Below, one piece after another: positions 1 to 10,890 of a DNA stretch of 64,000 nucleotides. Position 1 is the stretch's first letter. Each line of letters starts with the position of its first letter. The notes beneath the pieces are model-generated. The model had not been told where the DNA came from, did not search any database, and was given only the letters and a program-made list of their open reading frames with translations. Source of the stretch: Clarkia xantiana subsp. parviflora (lineage: Eukaryota; Streptophyta; Magnoliopsida; Myrtales; Onagraceae); contig JAPTYO010000008.1 in the NCBI GenBank assembly GCA_036873135.1, positions 124,001 to 188,000 on the forward strand, read 5' to 3'. The translations under genes and the position numbers were made by a program.

Positions 1-198
1 CTGGTTTTTTTTGTTCTTTGTTTAATGAAAGGAAAGTCCGAACCGGTGAACTGGCGAACCGGCCGGTTCGGTGAAAACCGGACTTCAGAACCGGGTTCGC
101 TTACATCCTCCGGAAATTAGCAAACCGGACCGTGTAGGGGTCCGGTTCCGGTCCGACCGCGGTCGGACCGCCGGTCCGGTCCGGTTCTGATAACACTG
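1..198. mobile_element. hAT-like non-autonomous element, right part (left end outside window)
   Basis: This is a GC-rich stretch of accggt/ggtccggtt repeats ending in ctgataacactg at 198. Its terminal part is nearly identical to the right end of the complete 429-bp element at 31715-32143, so it is a second copy of the same family. The left end lies before the window and its target-site duplication cannot be checked. No coding capacity is seen. Confidence 0.7.
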
Positions 199-2335
199 CA
201 ATAAAGTGAACAAAGGTAGATAATAACATTCATATTAAGTTGAGATAGTTAAGCAAAAGAAAAAACAGAAGAAGTTAAAGTAATCGTTATAACAATTTTA
301 AACGACATTTCGACAGGAACCACCTTAATTTGTGCAATTAATTAGGGTACCATTTGAATAGTGTAATTATATGTGAACATTATTATATATATATATCATA
401 CAACAAAAATAGATGATATGATGAGCAAAATCATATGGGTGTTGGTTGAGCAATAACTTTCAAATGATCAAACTCATTCAATTATATTCAACATGATATA
501 TATCGAATTAGTCGGAGCCTCTTTCTTAGACCATGCATATGTGTATATATTTGAAAATTTTATTTATAGAATATCGTGTATATATATTTGAAATTTTATT
601 TATTTGAATATCGGTAGCAATGTTTGGACAAAGTTGGCTTTTCGTGCGTATATTTTCCTTGGCCGGTGGGGGCCTACGTGATGCATGTATTAATGATTAT
701 GGGGCCTTTCTTACGCAAATTAAAATTTTATTTTAAGGGGTTAATTAATGTCTCCGGCAAACTAAATTATTTGATAATTATTATTAATTAGTATTATAAT
801 AATTGAACTATATAGTTGAATGAATAAATGTAGCCATGTAGGTAAAATAGCTAGCTATGGTCGTACTATAAAATTAAAATGGCTTATACATTCATCATGC
901 ATGTGATTAATATCAATATCAATATAGTAAACACACGAAGATTGTCTCTATACACTTGTCCAAAGTTTAAGTCTTAATTGGAGATCCCTAATCAAGATTT
1001 AGACGTTGGGAAATATTTTAGAGAGACCTATAAATTTATTAGTTTTAATACTTTACCCTTTAAGTTAATTTTTTTGTTCTAGAAAAGAACCAACAAAAAA
1101 AATTATTTAAATTTATAAATTAAATTTTAAAAATACATTTTTTTTAGTTTTTTTTAACTGAAACCTTGGAGTCTTCTCCTTTTTTTTTTTTTAATTTTTT
1201 TTTTCTGCCTTAAATGAAAACTATATATTTCTGAATAACAAAATAATTTTTTATTTTTTTGTTTTTTTTAATTTTTTGGTATCAATTTTTTTCTATATAT
1301 ATAAACAAGATGAATTAGAAAGTAAAACTATAAAATTATTTATTTATGTTTTGGAGTTATCAAATGATGTTTTATATATAAATTTATTTAGCGTCTATTT
1401 CTAGCAAACTAGATAATTAACTCTTTTGACGAAAAAAAAAAAAGAAGATAAATTGTCTCTAAAATTTGAGGATAAATATAATTTAGCTTTAGTCACAAGT
1501 GGCATAGAAATTGACACACATATCTATATCAAAGTTTCTGTATTATTTTATGATAAAATAAAAAGGCTATTTAATGGACATATAATGCAATCATTTATGC
1601 GAATTATTCATCAATGATATTAAACTAGATTCTTATGCATGGTCCCTTGAAGCTGATTTTGGCATAAAGCGGGCAAGCAAAGTTAACTCAATCAAACAAA
1701 TTATTGGATTCTTTTATCATTAGTTTCATAATCAATCATATCGAGATTAGACTCGTAATTTCTATCACCAAGAAGGCAAGTTTGAAGAACCTTAAATAAT
1801 GACTTAATTAATTAGTTAAATGATTCACTATTTTCAAAATGCAGCTTACACTACTATGTTAGTCTATATTTAAATTTTATATAAAATAATGAGGATGAAC
1901 ATACTATTCATTGTTTTGTAAATTTTTTAATATTATCATATAAAGATATATTTCAATTTTTTTAGAATTTATTTTTATTTTTTTAATAATTTTGCAATTT
2001 TTTCTTTTTTTGTTAATTTGTTATAGTTTGTTCTAATTTTAATATATTTTCAATGTCACATAGAATGAACAGTGTTTAATTAGCAATTTCACTTAGAAAA
2101 TATATTCATCAACAACATTTTTAACATAAAATTTACCGGCAAATTAATAAAATGATGCATTTAGAAAATTTCAAAACACATTGATGGTGTATTGCATTTG
2201 GCTAATTTACCCTTATTATATATATATACTCTTACATTTTTAAAATTAATAATGCAAAGTTAAAGTCGAAATTCACTAATACATGAACTAATATATACGT
2301 AATAAATAATGCAACTTAATTAAATTTCTAACCAA

Positions 2336-2336
<1 letters not shown>
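199..2336. other. AT-rich intergenic DNA
   Basis: This stretch is strongly AT-rich with many T and A homopolymers. Open frames here are short and have no recognisable protein similarity. I see no gene and no delimited mobile element. Confidence 0.6.

Positions 2337-2366
<30 letters not shown>
2337..2366. repeat. (TA)n microsatellite
   Basis: An uninterrupted TA dinucleotide tract lies beside the 3' side of the SINE-like repeat that begins just to the right. Confidence 0.9.
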
Positions 2367-2639
2367 TGCCGGTAAAAGGAATGGGCTAGTAGTGGCGACC
2401 TTAGGTCCATCCTACTACGTAATGTTCGAGCTCTCGTGCTCACGTCTGAATTTTTTCCAATCAGACTTAGCGAGCAACCAGCAGACGCACTGGCCTCGTC
2501 AACGTAGTCCCACCAGCAACCTAGTATAGTCAAGAGGTCGGCTCGTGCCCAGTACTACTCGCCTCCTCATATGCCTGACGCGGTGTGTGAGCCAGGCAGG
2601 ACCTGATATTTTTTAAATAGGTCAACGCGAGGTGACGCC

Positions 2640-2776
2640 AAGGAATGGAAACGGGTCTCGGGGCCCCGCGGGGCCCCGATCTGGTTTTGACCCGCCGACC
2701 CGTGGGTCACGGGATGGGTTCGGGGCAGGGCGAGTCCGGGTCTAGGGGCGCGGGGCCTGTAAACCCGCCTGAAGTG

Positions 2777-2850
<74 letters not shown>

Positions 2851-3255
2851 AATATGATGTAACATTTACTAAAAAATATGGTTAATATTGTACCTATATA
2901 AATAATAAGGACCAAATTATAAATAGATGTATATTTAGATTATTAGGATTTGTTAATTTGAATTTGGTGTTTGAATATGGATCTGTATTTTGTGATGAAT
3001 TTGATGTATTTGTTATTTGTATTTGATTGGTGTTAGATTTGTGGTTTGAATTTATATATAATGTAATATTTTGGCAAAAAAATATATATGTAATATTGAG
3101 AAGTGAAAAAAAAAAAAAATGTTAACGCGACGGGGTGGGTCGACTCGCGTGATTTTTTCCCCAGATGACCCGCCCCGGGAAGTACACCTGTCCGGGTCAG
3201 CGGGGCGGGTCCGGGGCTGCGGAAACCTGTCTGACCCGCCCCGTTGCCATCCCTA
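2640..3255. mobile_element. hAT-like non-autonomous element (ends near TAGGGATGGCAACGG)
   Basis: The outer ends are inverted: aaggaatggaaacgggtc on the left against gacccgccccgttgccat, then cccta, on the right. Internal gacccg/cgggtc GC-rich repeats flank a long (TA)n tract. The flanking 8-mers gtgacgcc and gtgacgtt match at 6 of 8 positions, as expected for a decayed hAT target duplication. The host repeat reads on across the site. A relative with the same ends lies at 42098-42559. Confidence 0.6.
2779..2847. repeat. (TA)n microsatellite inside the hAT-like element
   Basis: About 69 bp of pure TA repeat lies in the interior of the element at 2640-3255. It is likely polymorphic in length. 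Confidence 0.9.
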
Positions 3256-3345
3256 GTGACGTTCCTGAAGGATTTCGAACCTGAAAACTCGGAGCTAAAC
3301 CACATGTAAGTAAACGTTTTTGATCACTAGACCACACCAACAAGG

Positions 3346-4129
3346 AAACAACCACTAGACCACCGCTGTTGCTGTTGGTGATATATATTATATGTGTATA
3401 TATACTAATGCATTCGAGTCAAACACCGCCTAAAAGATAGAGTTTCCATTTGCAGTTGGATTGTGATATGTGAAGAGCAAGTGTAGGGTACCCTTAAGCG
3501 TCAACCCTAACGCAATAGAGTATACCTTACCGACAATATTTTGGTACGGATTGGCTTAAATAAATTGTTATGTCTCTTTCTAATATATAATATATTAACA
3601 AATAATATATTTAAGCCATATTATTGTTTGGGGCATCATTTTCATATTATAATTATTTCAGACTAAACGACATTGTCATGAGATTCGTATATACGTCGCG
3701 CTTTCATGGATTGATTTGCCATTGACGTTGTGATATGGTTAACCCACCAACTAAGTCAGTAGTGTAAGTGCGATTAAAGCTACTAATGCACTCTACAATA
3801 TAAATAAAATTTTTTTTATCTTTAAATAAAATATTGAAAGTGACCAAAAGTCACAATTCACAAAGTCTCCACTATGAGAATTGTATCCATGTTTGGTAAT
3901 TTGAGCACTATATCTGACTACTTTTTCCTATTATGGATTTATAATTAGCATATGTACTAGCATTTGGTATACGTTTTATATTTATATAATAGTATATTCA
4001 CATTACGAGCATTGCATAGTGTATAATAGTATATTCACATTATGTGCATAGCATTTGATATATGTTGTATAATAGTATATTTATGCATGACCCACATACC
4101 GCGTTATACATATAAAGAGGCGAATAAAA
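3346..4129. other. intergenic DNA, nothing recognised
   Basis: AT-rich sequence with short internal duplications around 3950-4080, where a tttggtatacgt/gtataatagtatattca motif recurs. No gene or element ends are recognised. Confidence 0.5.
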
Positions 4130-4325
4130 TTGGGGCTTAAGGGGCCGACCTGCTAATTATACTAAGCTGCTGGTGAGGTTACGTTGACGAATCGGTGCAT
4201 GCGCTGGTTATTTACTAAGTCTGGTCAGAAAAAAAACTTTATACCGTGAGTAGGAGAATCCGAACACTTAGCGGAATGGGTCTAGGACAGCCATTACTAG
4301 CCCATTCCTGTTAGTGACAAAATGC
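4130..4325 (+). repeat. dispersed repeat, body of the SINE-like family
   Basis: This segment is an opposite-orientation relative of 2380-2530. Shared landmarks include gctggtgaggttacgttgac, ctaagtctg and tactagcccattcc. It is diverged and truncated, and no tRNA-like head is identified beside it. Confidence 0.5.
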
Positions 4326-5943
4326 CTTAACTTTGTTTTTTTTTTTGAAACATAAATTCTAAAGTGTAGTTTATTAGTCCATTATGACTCGATTCCCATG
4401 GCTAGAGACTCGGATTAGCCTGATCCCGTGTCAAACATGCTCACCTAATCTGGAAAACTATGCATGAGATGAGTCTGGTTTTGACGAACCACATTATTCA
4501 TCTTATCTGATCAAAACTCTAAATCGATTATGATTCAAGCGTTTAGTTGAATATATATATATAAAGTAAAGCACTTATAAACTCCACTGTGTACTTTAAA
4601 ACTCCGAGGATTGATTCTCGATTGCAACTTGGATACTACCTGCTGATGTGACTTTCATACTTTGCGTTAAAGCTGACTATTTGTCACACGACGTATACAA
4701 ACACTCACAAAAAATACGTTATGCGATAAAACGTTAATATGATACCATGATCACGATTAAGACGTTATAATTTATGTACTGTGTTTGTGTTTGGTATCAT
4801 AACACGATATACATGATAACACGATAAAGTTTTGCTACTAAGACTAACTCTTAAGTATTTTTTTAAAAAAATCTTATTTATTATCTTTAAAAACTCCAAT
4901 TAGTGGAGTAATTGTTAAGTGTTTGTAAATTCATAGCTTTTGCTATATAAATTTCATTATTTTATTTTTTTCTCAAAGGTCTCATATAGAGATGTAAAAC
5001 TGAATATCACTACACAACACGATAGCACGACACGAACACGCACAAAAATATTTGTGTCGTGTTCGCGTTTGTAAAACGTGACACAATAAGCTTACCATGT
5101 GTATTTTTATTAAATAAATTTAGCATGATACGATCATTAACCAACACAATAGCACGAATTTTCACCCCTGTGCTTTGTGTTTAGAGAATTAATTTCTTCA
5201 TTTTCCAGGCCTAGTCCCTTAGTCAGAGCAGCAAGAAAAATCGGCCCGAGCCCATTTTATTTTGGACTCAATTCCTTAACGAATAAAAAATGGGCCCATG
5301 CAAGGCCCATCATCTATTTACAGAGTCGACAATACACGCCAAAAGGAACGACATAATAAGGAAAGAAGATATTATAAGCAAAACTAATACAATTACACTT
5401 CTGGACGGCAAGAAAACATTTAATCATGAATGTGAATGCTATGTATTGAGTTTTCATCGTAATTATTAAGTCAGCCATTATTTGTTAATAACTATGTTGG
5501 GAAATGAATTACCAAACACGTTTACTCACTTTAATCTATTCATTGTCTCCAAGTCGGGACATTATAGCTGTCCACACAAAATAATGTCCAAATTAAGTGT
5601 ATTAATACTAAATGATGATACTTTCGATATGATCTAGATATAGTATATGGGTATGGGATAAAGTTATAAATTTTATTTAGGGGCAATAAATGAAGTATGA
5701 ACAAATAATCAATGTAAACAAAATTTAAAGGTCAAATGTAAGATTTCAAATAACCAGTTTAAGAAAAATTTCAAGTTTTTAAATTAAAACTACACATCAC
5801 ATTCTAGAGTTTTATTTCCTCTTAATTTTTATTTTTATCAACCACAAATTCTTGATTTTTCCTTCGGCCAAAAGGAAAAAAACAAACAGTGACATCTGCA
5901 TTATTTGGCCAATTTCTAAATTGTATTTGTTTCTATTATCATC

Positions 5944-6004
<61 letters not shown>

Positions 6005-6999
6005 CATCAGTGACGCGTGTAATATTATTATTTTCATTTACACAGACCTTTTAATTTCTCTTACTTAATAAGATAATACCTTCATTATAAAACAAATACA
6101 AAAAAACCATATGACTCCGATGCATTGCGTGGATTCTGTTATTAACTTTATGAGCAGTTTTTGTCCTACTCACTTGGCTATAAAGGGTAAATACGTCGAC
6201 GCACAGCTGAATGATAGTTTTACGTTACTAATGTATTTATATTATATTATATATATATATATTATTTTTTATGGAAGCAATATATACACATGCAACAAAC
6301 GGTGACCTTCCTTCCAAGTCAGGTTACTCCATATTTTTTGCTTCATGCGAGAGAAACGCTAATGGAGCCTCACCTAATTTGACCAATAAATCAACCCGAG
6401 CAGTCTCCATAAACTAATTACCAATTATTATTATTATTATCACCTAATAATTACAATTAAGATTAAGAGAAAACATTTAGCGCGTGCATGAATCAAAGCA
6501 ACGAAATTTAATTGATCGGCTATAACTAAATGATAATATTTCATGAATGATAATATTTGAGACCCTACCTAATCACGGCCTAATATCTCCAAATACAATG
6601 TATTAATTAAACCATTATCCTATTGTTAGCAATTTAATTTTAGCTGATAAATATTATATTATATGCGGAGTATCCGTCCCTCGAATGTATCCATACAAAT
6701 AACTCCACATTTATTTTATTTTTCAAGAATATTTTAATGATAAGTTATATTCTTATAGATGAAATAATATTCACGCAATATCTCTTAGAATAAAATCCTC
6801 GGAAACTTCGAAAAATGACAACACAACGGAAGATCAAAATTCACTCAATCTGCATTAAATTTCTCACCCTTAATTGACCAATAACAGCAAATACACATCG
6901 ATTATAGAATTTTTTTGGCATCTTAATAATCATATTAATTCTTGACCAAAAATCATATTAATAAATGAACATATATAGACAATGGTACATTCAAAGCAT
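4326..6999. other. intergenic DNA upstream of the carboxypeptidase gene, with diverged hAT-like fragments
   Basis: No gene is supported. Two stretches, about 4675-4825 and 4985-5170, are rich in acacga/tcgtgt motifs like the element at 50583-50857. They are probably decayed hAT-type copies. A trinucleotide microsatellite lies at 5944-6003. Confidence 0.45.
5944..6003. repeat. (ATT)n microsatellite
   Basis: About 20 consecutive ATT units, interrupted only at the edges. Confidence 0.9.
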
Positions 7000-7001
7000 G
7001 T

Positions 7002-7016
7002 GTATATATATATATA
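7002..7016 (+). promoter_or_regulatory. TATA box of the carboxypeptidase gene
   Basis: The sequence gtatatatatatatag lies about 70-80 bp before the start codon at 7084. The interval is CA-rich and leader-like (ccccacctcacaatc). The spacing fits a plant TATA box, but no transcription start was measured. Confidence 0.5.
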
Positions 7017-7083
7017 GAAGAAACCCCACCTCACAATCTAAAAACCAAACACAATTAGTCCTTCTCAATCAAACAAAACATAC

Positions 7084-9936
7084 ATGGCTTCAACTCTCTC
7101 CTTTGCATTGCTATCCGCCATTTTTATCTTCTCTTTAGCTTCTGCGAGAGAGTTTCCTTCTCCAAGAAGACCACAAGGCGCCGCCGAGCGACTCATCAGA
7201 TCGCTGAACCTTTTCCCGAAAGAATCGGTCAATATTTACAAGGGAAACCTCGCCGAAACAACACCGAACACCCTCGTCGAGAAAAGCTTTAGCTTCCCGA
7301 CTCTCGATAATGCCTCGGGTCCTTCGGTTGAGACTCTCGGCCACCACGCCGGATACTTCAATCTTCCCGATACTATCGGAGCTCGGTAATTTTAAAATTT
7401 TTTTTTTTATTTTTTAAAATTTTTTTTTTTTTTAATTTTGGTTTGTGTTTTTTGTTTTGTTTAAGAATGTTCTACTTCTTCTTTGAGTCTCGAACCAACA
7501 AAACGGACGACCCGGTTGTGATATGGTTGTCGGGTGGACCCGGTTGCAGCAGTTCGCTTGCACTCTTCTACGAGAATGGCCCTTTCAAGTTTACAAAGAA
7601 CTTGTCTCTTGCTTGGAATGAATATGGTTGGGACTTGGTACGTTATTATGCGTTTTAATGATCAGAATCACGAGTTTTGACCGATATAAGCCTTCATGGA
7701 CAACCAAATACAAATATAGACTGCATGAAAAAAAATTATAAATCTAAGGCAAACCGAGATTTCACATCTCGGTTAGGAAGTGGATTTTTAGCTAAATTCT
7801 AAAAAAAAAAAAAAAAATTCCTAACAAATCTCGGTTTGGATGAAAAAATCCAAACCGAGATGTGAAATCTCGGTTTGCCTCAGATTTGTAATTATTTTTT
7901 TATGCAGTCTATATTTGTATTTGGTTGTCCATGAAGGCTTATATCGGTCAAAAACTCTAGAATCACTATAAAAATTCAAAATTATAATAATACGACTTTG
8001 AAACAGAATTATATATATATATATATTTTTTTTCCATATTATTCGTTTAATTTATAGCGTTATTATATTTTCCTCGTATGTACTTGGTAATATATGGGTA
8101 GGAATTTAAAAAATTCCATAAAAGTTAGGTTTTACATTTTTGTATGAATCTTAATTATTTTATTTCTATAATTGTTTTATCTTCCAACCCATGACCTATT
8201 TTGTGGCAATGTAACTTCGGGGTGCAACTTGAAAGATTTTAATGATCAAAAGTTATTTAAACTTCAAGACCTTTTAGTTTTTAGGGTAGTGAAGTTGGCC
8301 CTTAATTTCTCTAAGTAGTTTCTAACCTGCCTATATACAATAATAACATACGTAAATGTAAGTTTATGAATTTTAATTACACTTATGAATTATGGTGATT
8401 TTTCAAGGCATCCAATATCATTTTCGTCGACCAACCTACCGGAACCGGGTTTAGTTACAGCAACGACACATCTGACCTTAGGCACGACGAAGCGGGTGTT
8501 AGTAACGATTTATACAACTTCATTCAAGCATTCTACAAGAAACATCCCGAGTTTGTAAAAAACGATTTCTTCATCGTCGGAGAATCGTACGCCGGACATT
8601 ATGTACCCGCATTCGCTTCTCGGGTCGATAAAGGCAACAAGGCTAAGGAAGGAGTTCATATCAACTTGAAGGTAATTTGATTAGTTAAACTAAGTTAATT
8701 TTACGGTTAATCGATAATTATCTTATTAATGATTTTAATTTTAGGGTCTTGCTGTCGGAAATGGCTTAACGGACCCTGCAATCCAGTACCCAGCGTACAC
8801 TGATTACGCGTTAAGCATGAATTTAATTAAGCAATCAGATTATGATCAAATAAACAGTGAATTACTTCCCAGATGCCAAGCAGACGAACAAACTTGCGGT
8901 AATTATTTTATTTACCGTTGTTATTTTTTGTGGTAATTAATTTTTTACTTCTCACACATTTTGTCACTAAATCTGCAGCTAAATCAGGAGGAGATACTTG
9001 TCTCACAGCGTTTTATTCATGCAATTCCATTTTCAACTCAATCTTGGACATTACCGGAGGCATTAACGTAAGACTCACGAAAAGAAACACCCTGCAATTA
9101 TCTAGTACTTTATAATTTTAATGTCTTGATTTTTTTTTTTTTTTTTTTGTGGTTAATTATGCAGTATTATGATATTCGAAAAGAATGTGTCGGTGACCTT
9201 TGCTACGATTTCGGGGGTGTGGAGAAGTTCTTGAACGAGAACTCGGTGAAGAAAGCGTTGGGAGTAGGAGACATCGATTTCGTATCTTGCAGCGACGAAG
9301 TGCACATGAATATGATGAACGATTGGATGCATGACTTTGAACCCGTTATTCCCGCACTTCTCGAAGAGGGAATTAAGGTTCTTATTTATGCCGGAGAGTA
9401 CGACCTCATCTGTAATTGGCTAGGTGAGTAAAAATATCGAACCCATTGTTAGAATACTTATTCCGACGCGTAACCTACTTTTAGCGACGCTACAAGTTAT
9501 AGCGGCGGAAACATGACCTTTAGCTACGATTTCCGAACCTTTAGCGACGGTTATTAGACATAATAAACCGGCAACTATTAAAACCTAAACACTGAACCGT
9601 TACACCTTATTACATGATTGATGTCGTTATTTATTAATTTTTTTTTTATTGCGAATAGGAAACTCAAGGTGGGTCGATGCGATGAAATGGTCGGGACAGA
9701 CGCAGTTCGGAAAAGCGACTACAGTTCCATTTAAGGTTAACAGTACGGTAGCTGGTGAACTTAAGAGCTATGGACCGCTCTCATTCTTGAAGGTTCATGA
9801 TGCCGGACACATGGTTCCGATGGATCAGCCGAAGGCGTCACTGCAAATGCTGAGGAGCTGGACCAAAGGGAAAGTTGCGCCGGTGAAAGCAGGCCGTCAG
9901 TACTTAGATTTCGTCACTAACCAAGAATCCAACTAA
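7084..9936 (+). CDS. serine carboxypeptidase-like protein (S10 family, SCPL48/49 type)
   Basis: Seven exons join in frame: 7084-7385, 7466-7637, 8408-8671, 8745-8898, 8979-9067, 9165-9423 and 9659-9936, giving 505 aa. The start is the first ATG after the TATA box and opens a hydrophobic signal peptide (about residues 4-20). This suggests entry to the secretory pathway and a vacuolar or apoplastic site. The family removes C-terminal residues from peptides with a Ser-Asp-His triad. Here these are Ser218 in GESYAG, Asp407 in GEYDLICNW and His464 in HDAGHMVP. WLSGGPGCSS, the substrate and oxyanion region, is in exon 2. The segment FESR and the overall length match the SCPL48/49 (carboxypeptidase III-like) clade rather than the acyltransferase clade, so peptidase activity is the better guess. 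Intron 2 (770 bp) carries a foldback element. The gene is convergent with the fucosidase gene. No break is seen. Confidence 0.93.
7672..7957. mobile_element. Mutator-like foldback MITE in carboxypeptidase intron 2
   Basis: This 286-bp near-perfect palindrome starts gagttttgaccgatataag and ends with its complement ...ctc. The 9-bp flanks cagaatcac (7663-7671) and tagaatcac (7958-7966) match at 8 of 9. The GAG...CTC ends and the 9-bp duplication point to a non-autonomous Mutator-like element. It lies wholly within the intron, so it would fold into a long hairpin in the pre-mRNA. Confidence 0.8.
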
Positions 9937-10890
9937 TTAGTGACAGGAGCTATTGTTTCAACAAATTAAAGCTTCTGGATGGATATATATGCACAAAAAG
10001 TTAGTAATTGAATCAGTAAATGCATGGGTTCCTCCTATTGAATTAAGAATATTTATTTGTCAATCTTATGAAACTAATTTCATAATTAAAAATATTTTAT
10101 TGCAATTATTTTGATTTTTCATCAGCGATTTAAATTTGGGTGTACACACATGTGTATTTGTTTAGCATAAAAATTGTTCCGTTTTTAATTTAACAAAAAT
10201 TACAATGGACGTAGCAATATTATCAAAATTTGGAAGTTCAAATAGGCAATTAAAAAATAATAATTCAAATTCAAATTGCGATTTGTTCTTGAAAGATTTT
10301 CTTTTCAATTCTTTTAATTTCTTGGCTAATATAGTATGGGCTATACATTAATAGACCAAACATTAATGGAAATTATAATGCAGTTAGCAATTTTCTCGAA
10401 AATTGGAAGTTCAAGTAGCTATTATTTTTAATAAAAAAAATAGAGTTCGTAGAATGATATATTATTAAAAGTATTTCGTTGCAATTATTTTAATTTCTTA
10501 ACAAATACAGTCTATATATACATAAAAAAAACCAAACATGGCCAACGTTATTATGTTTTTTTTTTCCGATATTGGAAGTCCAAATAATCAATTTAAAAAA
10601 AAAAAAATTATTATTAGATCAAAGTTTAAATATAGATTTGTTATTAACCCTTTAACTAAAGAAAAATACTTTTGTCACTAAAAATAATAGATCAGTAGCA
10701 TTCACCTTTGTTGTTGATCTAATTTAAAAGCCAGCCGCTTTCTTGCTAGCCAAGCTATTAACATTCACCTCTGCAATTGATCACATAAAATGTTCATTTT
10801 ACCCCAATCGCCTCCGTAGAAACGCAGAAACAAACATACAGTAACGTGTTTCAATTACACATGTATAATCAAAACCGATTTACGCGTATA
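9937..10890. other. intergenic region between convergent genes
   Basis: This region holds the 3' ends of the carboxypeptidase (+) and fucosidase (-) transcripts, in AT-rich sequence. A motif around aattggaagttcaa recurs at about 10230, 10400 and 10570, suggesting a degenerate local duplication. No further gene is seen. Confidence 0.5.

Larger units (their letters stand above)
2370..3345 (-). mobile_element. SINE-like retroposon, interrupted by a hAT-like element
   Basis: Read on the minus strand, 3345 to 3256 begins with a tRNA-like A-box region (ggtggtctagtggt, then gtggtctagtgatc). It is followed by a good B-box (ggttcgaaatcc). The sequence resumes at 2639 after the inserted element at 2640-3255 and runs to about 2370. 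The distal body (2380-2530) recurs at 18310-18470, 4130-4325 and 54400-54600, so it is a dispersed repeat. A pol III-type retroposon is an inference from the A/B boxes and dispersal. No poly(A) tail or target duplication was fixed. Confidence 0.45.

Noticed and set aside
5944..6003. Regular short repeats considered as CRISPR-like arrays
   Set aside because: These are simple microsatellites without spacers, and CRISPR arrays are not expected in plant nuclear DNA.
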